Shown here in pieces: positions 58,834-64,000 of a stretch of DNA of 64,000 nt. The notes beneath the pieces were generated by a model that did not search any database, was not told where the DNA came from, and worked only from the letters and a program-made list of their open reading frames with translations. Numbering within the stretch: position 1 is the first letter of the stretch; every line of letters starts with the position of its first letter. The DNA is taken from assembly GCF_011090185.1 (NCBI RefSeq), contig NZ_JAAFGS010000001.1, positions 558,001 to 622,000 of the forward strand, written 5' to 3'. Made by a program: the position numbers and the translations under genes. Origin of the DNA: Saccharibacillus alkalitolerans (GTDB taxonomy: Bacteria; Bacillota; Bacilli; Paenibacillales; Paenibacillaceae).

Positions 58834-59682
58834 ATGGCCGTGCAAAAAGAAAGAATCGACGTGCTGCTCGTAGAGCAGGCGTATTACGAAAGTCGGGAGA
58901 AAGCGAAGGCCGCCATTATGGCAGGCCTCGTTTTCGCCGATAACGAGCGGATCGAGAAGCCGGGCATGAAGGTGTCCCGCGAAGCGGCGCTGCACGTCAA
59001 GGGCGCCGTTCATCCGTATGTCAGCCGAGGCGGGCTTAAGCTGGAAAAAGCGCTGAAAACGTTCGGCATCGACATGGAACGGCGGGTTATGCTGGATATC
59101 GGTTCTTCGACCGGCGGTTTTACCGACTGCGCGCTGCAAAACGGGGCTTCGTATGTGTACGCCATCGATGTCGGGTACAACCAGCTCGATTGGTCGCTGC
59201 GAAACGACGAGCGCGTCTGCGTCATGGAGCGTACCAATTTTCGCTATATGACGCCGGAGGAACTCAAAGGACCGCAGCCGGATTTTGCGAGCATCGACGT
59301 CTCGTTTATTTCGCTGCGCCTGATTCTGCCCCCTCTCGTGCAGCTGCTGCGCCGACCGGCCGAGGTCGCGGCGCTGATCAAGCCGCAGTTCGAAGCCGGC
59401 CGCGAGAAGGTAGGCAAGTCGGGGGTCGTGCGCGATCGCAAGGTCCACGAGGAAGTGCTGAACGAAGTGCTGAGCTTCGCGAACGCGCTGGGGTTCGAAA
59501 TCGGGGGACTCACGTTTTCGCCGATTACCGGCGGGGAAGGGAACGTCGAATTTCTCGCGTATCTGAAGCTTCCGGAAGGAGAAACGCTTCCGCTTGGCGA
59601 AGAAGTCATCCGGGAGTTGGCGTCGAATACCGCGGCGGAAGCCGCTCGAAATTTCCACAGAAACTCATCCGCCGAACGGTGA
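58834..59682 (+). CDS. tlyA: TlyA family rRNA methyltransferase/putative hemolysin
   Basis: A 282-residue protein with an N-terminal S4 RNA-binding domain ([27 protein letters not shown]) and an FtsJ-like SAM-dependent methyltransferase domain ([19 protein letters not shown]). Orthologue of B. subtilis YqxC. TlyA proteins of other bacteria 2'-O-methylate 16S/23S rRNA; the hemolysin label is historical. ATG after AGAGAGG. Confidence 0.93.
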   Translation: MAVQKERIDVLLVEQAYYESREKAKAAIMAGLVFADNERIEKPGMKVSREAALHVKGAVHPYVSRGGLKLEKALKTFGIDMERRVMLDIGSSTGGFTDCALQNGASYVYAIDVGYNQLDWSLRNDERVCVMERTNFRYMTPEELKGPQPDFASIDVSFISLRLILPPLVQLLRRPAEVAALIKPQFEAGREKVGKSGVVRDRKVHEEVLNEVLSFANALGFEIGGLTFSPITGGEGNVEFLAYLKLPEGETLPLGEEVIRELASNTAAEAARNFHRNSSAER

Positions 59683-59734
59683 GTTTCTTTGTGTTGAATG
59701 CGTTTATTTATATATGCTGGCGAGGGGGAGTCGT

Positions 59735-60184
59735 ATGAAGGGACAACGACATATCAAGATTCGGGAAATCATTTCGAACCGGGACATCGAGACGCAGGAC
59801 GAACTGGTCGCCGCGCTGCGTACGGCCGGCTTCCAGGTTACTCAGGCCACGGTGTCGCGAGATATCAAGGAACTGCTGCTGATCAAGGTGCCGCTTGACG
59901 ACGGCCGTTACAAATATTCGATGCCGACCGATCAGCGCTACAATCCAGTACAGAAGTTCAAGCGTGCGCTGGTGGACAATTTCGTTCATATCGACCATTC
60001 GGGCAATCTTGTCGTCATGAAGTGTCTGCCGGGGACGGCAAACTCCATTGCGGCGCTGCTCGACAATATGGAATGGCCGGAAATCATGGGAACGATTTCG
60101 GGAGACGACACGATTCTGTTGATCTGCCGGGAACCTGAACACAGTCAGACCGTGATCGGCCAAATTATGGGGTTTATTTCCTAA
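59735..60184 (+). CDS. argR: Arginine repressor ArgR/AhrC
   Basis: A 149-residue regulator: winged HTH ([34 protein letters not shown]) and C-terminal arginine-binding hexamer domain with [14 protein letters not shown]. Represses arginine synthesis and activates catabolism. ATG after GAGGGGGAG. Position before recN as in Bacillus. Confidence 0.96.
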   Translation: MKGQRHIKIREIISNRDIETQDELVAALRTAGFQVTQATVSRDIKELLLIKVPLDDGRYKYSMPTDQRYNPVQKFKRALVDNFVHIDHSGNLVVMKCLPGTANSIAALLDNMEWPEIMGTISGDDTILLICREPEHSQTVIGQIMGFIS

Positions 60185-60203
60185 ACTTTATCGAGGTGAG
60201 TGC

Positions 60204-61934
60204 ATGCTAGTCGCATTGTCCATTCGCAATCTCGCCGTCGTCGAAGCCGTCGACGTTCATTTTTATCATGGGTTTCATGTGCTGTCCGGAGAAACGGGCG
60301 CAGGCAAGTCGATCATTATCGACGCGCTGGGCTTGATCTCGGGCGGCCGCAGTTCTTCGGATCTGATCCGTTACGGAGCCGACAAAGCGGAGATGGAAGC
60401 GCTGTTCGAACTGGCGGACGAACATCCGGTCTGGAAAACGCTGGAGCAGCTCGGTATTTCCGCTTCGGCCGAAGAGCATCTTGTGATCCGCCGGGAAGTC
60501 AACACGCAGGGAAAAAGCACGTCCCGCATCAACGGCCAGCTCGTCAATCTTACGATGCTGCGCGAAGTGGGCGAACAATTGATCAACATTCACGGCCAGC
60601 ACGAGCACCAATCGCTGCTGCGTCCCGAAAGCCATCTCGGTCTGCTGGATGCCTACGGCGGCGATACGATCGCTCCGGCCAAGGCGGCCTATCAGCAGGA
60701 ATATTCGGCGCTTGCCAAACTGGAACGGGAACTGCGGGAACTGCGCGAGACGAGTCAGAAATCGCTGCAGATGCTCGATATGTACCGATTCCAGCTTGAA
60801 GAAATCCAAGCGGCCAAACTGAAGGCGGGCGAAGACGTGGAGCTTGCGGACGAACGTTCGAAGCTGGCCCACAGCGAGCGGCTGATGGAATCGGTATCCG
60901 AAGGCTACAATCTGCTGTACGGAGACCGCGGCATCGAGGCGATCGGATCGGCGATCTCCAGTCTCGAAGACGTGGAGAATTACGATCCGAAGGCGATGCA
61001 GCCGATTCTGGAACAGCTTCGGAACGCCTTTTACCAGCTCGAAGACGCGGCGTTCCAGCTTCGGGATTATCGGGAGAACATCGAATTCAACCCGGGACGC
61101 CTGGAGGAAGTGGAAGAGCGGCTTAACCTGCTCTCCGGCCTGCGGCGCAAGTACGGCGAAAGCGTCGAACAAATTCTCGATTACTATAACCGGATCAGCC
61201 GGGAAACGGACATGCTCGAAAATAAAGATGAGCGTCTGGAGATGCTGACGGCGAAGCGGGATAAGCAGTTGGAGAAGACGCTGCGTCTTGCCCGCGAGCT
61301 CAGCGCGCTGCGCCGCGATTGTTCGCGCGATCTGGCCCGCCAGATCGAAAGCGAGCTGAAAGATCTTCAGATGCAGAGAACTTCCATCGAGGTTCGCCTG
61401 GAGCCGATCCAAGATGCGCGGGGATTCGAATTCGAAGGCCGCCGCGTGCGCCTGACCCGTCAAGGCGTCGACAGCGCGGAATTCCTGATTTCGCCGAACC
61501 CCGGCGAACCGCTTCGGCCGCTCGGGAAAATCGCTTCGGGCGGCGAGCTGTCGCGGATCATGCTCGCCCTCAAAAGCATTTTCGCCCGTCACGACAAAGT
61601 GCCGGTGCTGATCTTCGACGAAGTCGATACCGGGGTCAGCGGCCGTGCCGCCCAGTCGATCGCGGAGAAGCTGGTGAAGCTGTCCCGCGATTGTCAGGTC
61701 TTTTCCATTACCCACCTGCCCCAGGTTGCCTGCATGGCGGATCACCAGTACTTGATCGAGAAAAGGGTGGAGGGCGAGCGCACGATGACGCGGGTCGAAT
61801 CGCTGAACGAAGAAGGCCGCGTAACGGAACTGGCCCGAATGCTCGGCGGTGTCGAAATTACGGAGAAAACGCTCCATCACGCGCAGGAAATGCTGAAACT
61901 TGCGGAAGAAAGCAAAAGCGAGCGCGCTTCCTGA
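60204..61934 (+). CDS. recN: DNA repair protein RecN
   Basis: A 576-residue SMC-like ATPase for double-strand-break repair. Walker A GETGAGKS, coiled coils in the middle, signature SGGELSRIMLALK and Walker B VLIFDEVDTGVSG. ATG after GAGGTGAG, 19 bp behind argR. In Bacillales spoIVB normally follows; here spo0A does. Confidence 0.96.
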   Translation: MLVALSIRNLAVVEAVDVHFYHGFHVLSGETGAGKSIIIDALGLISGGRSSSDLIRYGADKAEMEALFELADEHPVWKTLEQLGISASAEEHLVIRREVNTQGKSTSRINGQLVNLTMLREVGEQLINIHGQHEHQSLLRPESHLGLLDAYGGDTIAPAKAAYQQEYSALAKLERELRELRETSQKSLQMLDMYRFQLEEIQAAKLKAGEDVELADERSKLAHSERLMESVSEGYNLLYGDRGIEAIGSAISSLEDVENYDPKAMQPILEQLRNAFYQLEDAAFQLRDYRENIEFNPGRLEEVEERLNLLSGLRRKYGESVEQILDYYNRISRETDMLENKDERLEMLTAKRDKQLEKTLRLARELSALRRDCSRDLARQIESELKDLQMQRTSIEVRLEPIQDARGFEFEGRRVRLTRQGVDSAEFLISPNPGEPLRPLGKIASGGELSRIMLALKSIFARHDKVPVLIFDEVDTGVSGRAAQSIAEKLVKLSRDCQVFSITHLPQVACMADHQYLIEKRVEGERTMTRVESLNEEGRVTELARMLGGVEITEKTLHHAQEMLKLAEESKSERAS

Positions 61935-62084
61935 CCGCTCTGTCCATGATCCCTAAACCGTACGCAGACCCGAGATTGCGGAGCCTCCGGCTTCGCTCCG
62001 GCAGTCTGCATCAGCGCGGCGGACGGGCGAAATCCGAAATCGGATTTGCTCTCCGTGCTAATTTACGGTTTTGGGATTTTTTGT

Positions 62085-62112
62085 TTGAAATCGGCGAATA
62101 ACCCGATATACT
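62085..62112 (+). promoter_or_regulatory. Vegetative-type promoter (Pv-like) of spo0A
   Basis: TTGAAA, a 16-base spacer and TATACT fit sigma-A. It lies upstream of the sigma-H-type promoter, as in B. subtilis. Confidence 0.7.
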
Positions 62113-62139
62113 AATGAAGAACGGAAATTTGACAGCGGG

Positions 62140-62166
62140 GAAGGATTACTTCGAACGATGTCGAAT
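62140..62166 (+). promoter_or_regulatory. Sigma-H-type promoter (Ps-like) of spo0A with 0A box
   Basis: GAAGGATTA-N11-GTCGAAT fits the sigma-H consensus RNAGGAWWW-N11/12-RNNGAAT at every defined position. TGTCGAA (62159-62165), a perfect 0A box, overlaps its -10. Together they predict Spo0A autoregulation at a growth-transition promoter. Confidence 0.8.
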
Positions 62167-62308
62167 TTTTACGGGGAGACGCGAAGTGCGCTCCAATCTC
62201 GGTCTGACCGACGAGTTTGCTTACGCGCACTGTTTAAAGAGAGAAAGAACGGTTCTCTGAACTACAGAGGATTCGGCTTTGCGGCCGGATGAGGAGGAGG
62301 AACAGGCT

Positions 62309-63115
62309 TTGCCAAACATCGAAGTTATGCTTGCGGACGATAACCGGGATTTCGTTCACATGCTCCAGGAACACATTTCCAATCAGGAAGACATGACGGT
62401 GACGGGAGTCGCCTTTAACGGCGAAGAAGTTCTGGGGCTGCTCCGGGACGCCGAACGGGCACCGGACATTCTGATTCTGGATATCATCATGCCGCACCTG
62501 GACGGACTCGGCGTGCTGGAGAAGCTGCAAAGCATGGAATTGAACCCGCGTCCCAAGGTCATTATGCTGACGGCATTCGGGCAGGAGAACATTACGCAGC
62601 GCGCGGTGGAACTGGGAGCGGCTTATTACATCCTGAAGCCGTTCGATATCGAGGTGCTGGTGAGCCGCGTAAGACAGATGCTTAACATTTCGTCTTCGCC
62701 GATCGCTCCCTCTCAGCCCGCGCCCGCGCCGAAGCCGAGCATCGGGTCGTTGGCCAAAGGAAAGACGCTGGATGCGAGCATTACGTCCATCATCAACGAG
62801 ATCGGCATTCCCGTGCATGTACGCGGTTATAAGTATCTGCGCGAAGCGATCACGATGGTGTATCATAACATCGAAATTCTCGGTTCGATCACAAAAACGC
62901 TTTACCCGTCGATCGCCGAGAAATACGGAACCACTTCGTCACGCGTCGAGCGCGCCATTCGCCATGCCATCGAACTGGCCTGGTCCCGCGGCTCGGTACA
63001 GAACATCAGCGATTTGTTCGGGTATACCGTCAGCATCAACAAATCCAAGCCGACCAACAGCGAATTCATCGCGATGATCGCGGACAAGCTGCGGATCGAG
63101 CATAAGGTGAGCTGA
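62309..63115 (+). CDS. spo0A: Sporulation/transition master regulator Spo0A
   Basis: A 268-residue response regulator. Receiver domain with acidic pocket ADDN, phospho-acceptor Asp in ILDIIMPH and Lys in ILKPFD. The effector domain is complete ([18 protein letters not shown], recognition helix [30 protein letters not shown]). The Ala matching A257, site of the B. subtilis spo0A9V mutation, is unchanged. TTG start after GAGGAGGAGG; a second TTG 30 bases earlier precedes that ribosome-binding site and is rejected. Confidence 0.97.
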   Translation: MPNIEVMLADDNRDFVHMLQEHISNQEDMTVTGVAFNGEEVLGLLRDAERAPDILILDIIMPHLDGLGVLEKLQSMELNPRPKVIMLTAFGQENITQRAVELGAAYYILKPFDIEVLVSRVRQMLNISSSPIAPSQPAPAPKPSIGSLAKGKTLDASITSIINEIGIPVHVRGYKYLREAITMVYHNIEILGSITKTLYPSIAEKYGTTSSRVERAIRHAIELAWSRGSVQNISDLFGYTVSINKSKPTNSEFIAMIADKLRIEHKVS

Positions 63116-63158
63116 AGCCCGCCGCGGCTCAGCGCACGAATTTTCAGATTTGCCGAGG

Positions 63159-63209
63159 AATGCCGTTCTTTACCGGGGACCGATAACCCGTTATAGAGCG
63201 GCATTTTTA
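63159..63209 (+). terminator. Terminator of spo0A
   Basis: AATGCCGTTCTTTA pairs with TATAGAGCGGCATT (one G-U, one mismatch), with internal pairing and TTTTT after. Confidence 0.8.
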
Positions 63210-63260
63210 TGTCCTGGCAAGCGGGGGAATTTATGAAAATCTGCAAAAGACAAATTCAAA

Positions 63261-63406
63261 AGTACGTACAAGCTAACTTGTTTCTTTACATAAGTGTGAA
63301 TTTATACGTTTGCATTTGCATATCAGAAAAGTTAATGCTACTATATCTTTTGTAGATGTATGTACATTAAAGATTAATCAAGGCATTTTCGGAATATGTA
63401 CGTACA
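63261..63406 (+). promoter_or_regulatory. GH43 promoter with three AraR-type operators
   Basis: Promoter TTGCAT (63316-63321), 17 bases, TACTAT (63339-63344). AraR-type boxes (B. subtilis consensus ATTTGTACGTACAAAT) are AGTACGTACA (63261), TGTATGTACA (63357) and TGTACGTACA (63397). The second and third lie just downstream of the predicted start, 40 bases apart centre to centre, as for cooperative binding; the first is ~85 bases upstream. Confidence 0.75.
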
Positions 63407-63414
63407 ATCTTAAA

Positions 63415-63428
63415 TGTAAGCGTCACCT
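63415..63428 (+). promoter_or_regulatory. Possible cre site before GH43
   Basis: TGTAAGCGTCACCT matches the cre consensus over TGWAANCGN but misses three later positions. Catabolite repression of an arabinan gene would be expected. Confidence 0.35.
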
Positions 63429-63458
63429 ATAAAGAGAAAGCTTAAAGGAGTGGAACAC

Positions 63459-64000
63459 ATGAATCATACGCAGCCTTATCAAAATCCCGTTATCGAACAA
63501 AGGGCCGATCCTTGGGTGTATAAGCATACCGACGGCTATTATTACTTCACCGCCTCGGTTCCCGAATACGATCGTCTCGAGATCCGGCGTTCGAAAACGA
63601 TTCAAGGATTGGCGGAAGCGGAAGCGGTCGTCGTTTGGCGCAAGCACGCGGAAGGACCTCTGAGCCAGCTGATTTGGGCACCCGAAATTCATTTCAATCA
63701 CGGCAAATGGTACATTTACTTCGCCGCCGCTCCTTTGGATCATCCGGTAGACGGAACGTTTACCCATCGCATGTACGCGATTGAAAACGATTCCGCCAAT
63801 CCTCTCGAAGGGGAATGGACGGAAAAAGGGCAAATCGTGACCGCATGGGAATCTTTCGCTCTGGACGCGACTACGTTCGAGCACAACGGCAAACTTTATT
63901 ACGTTTGGGCGCAGCGGGATTACGACATCCCCGGAAATTCCAATCTCTATATTTCCGAAATGCAAAATCCTTGGACGTTAAAAGGCGAACAAATCATGCT
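63459..64000 (+). CDS. Glycoside hydrolase family 43 (3' end beyond window)
   Basis: The first 180 residues of a five-bladed beta-propeller GH43 enzyme, acting on arabinan or arabinoxylan. ADPWVYKHTDGYYYFTAS carries the catalytic-base Asp; LIWAPEIHFNHGKWYIYFAAA and ALDATTFEHNGKLYYVWAQ are the next blades, the latter with the pKa-modulating Asp. No signal peptide, so intracellular. ATG after AAAGGAG. AraR-type boxes in front indicate an L-arabinose-linked substrate. Confidence 0.9.
   Translation, partial: MNHTQPYQNPVIEQRADPWVYKHTDGYYYFTASVPEYDRLEIRRSKTIQGLAEAEAVVVWRKHAEGPLSQLIWAPEIHFNHGKWYIYFAAAPLDHPVDGTFTHRMYAIENDSANPLEGEWTEKGQIVTAWESFALDATTFEHNGKLYYVWAQRDYDIPGNSNLYISEMQNPWTLKGEQIM

Noticed and set aside
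62279-62308. Upstream TTG as spo0A start
   Set aside because: It would place the ribosome-binding site GAGGAGGAGG inside the coding region and add residues absent from other Spo0A proteins.

Overview
The window is a chromosomal segment of a GC-rich (roughly 57-60%) Gram-positive Bacillales bacterium. The gene order accB-accC-yqhY-amaP-DUF2273-nusB-folD-xseA-xseB-ispA-dxs-tlyA-argR-recN-spo0A, the Paenibacillus-style LplB/YtcP/LplA sugar ABC transporter, copper-amine-oxidase-type stalk domains and Bacillus-type Fnr, Zur and MntR all point to the Paenibacillaceae. A Saccharibacillus-like genus is my inference from composition and gene content; no 16S gene is present to test it. There are no rRNA or tRNA genes, CRISPR arrays, intact insertion sequences or prophage genes.

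Layout. 1-5.9 kb: a membrane-bound AraC regulator (cut by the window start) and a three-gene carbohydrate ABC importer behind a cre-like site. 5.9-16.6 kb: accessory enzymes and regulators (LLM flavin monooxygenase, serine hydrolase, SDR with divergent WYL regulator and small Crp protein, YitT membrane protein with an unusual leader, DUF2188 protein, FMN reductase, fused MsrA-MsrB, an oxidoreductase). 16.6-22.5 kb: a divergent AraC regulator and five sugar-modifying genes (two Gfo/Idh/MocA dehydrogenases, two TIM-barrel isomerases, one ThuA protein), a candidate keto-sugar pathway. 22.7-24.8 kb: UDG-like protein, HxlR regulator, DUF4430-like protein. 24.8-32.3 kb: an anaerobic block with fnr, adhE, pflB and pflA, whose promoters carry TGTGA-N6-TCACA/T boxes placed as expected for activation by Fnr. 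32.5-34.9 kb: a large secreted stalk/PKD protein. 35-42 kb: zur-yidD, a T-box-controlled metG, a ~200-bp element with terminal inverted repeats, the znuACB zinc importer with a Zur box on a consensus promoter, and mntR. 42.3-45.4 kb: a secreted glycosidase-like protein, a small membrane protein and a DUF1385 (YqhQ-like) protein.

45.7-63.1 kb is the conserved housekeeping string from Xaa-Pro peptidase and efp through lysC (with an internal start for a beta subunit), fatty-acid, isoprenoid and recombination genes to spo0A. Two sporulation loci that normally interrupt this string in Bacillales are missing from their places: spoIIIAA-AH between efp and accB, and spoIVB between recN and spo0A. Yet spo0A is intact and keeps an apparent sigma-A promoter, a sigma-H promoter and an 0A box. 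The window ends in the start of a GH43 arabinan-type glycosidase behind three AraR-type operators.

The most interesting points are the partial loss of sporulation genes around a fully wired spo0A, the Fnr (possibly also Rex) fermentation regulon laid out in one block, the keto-sugar gene cluster, the twin mini-ORF leader before the YitT gene, and the MITE-like element next to the zinc promoter.
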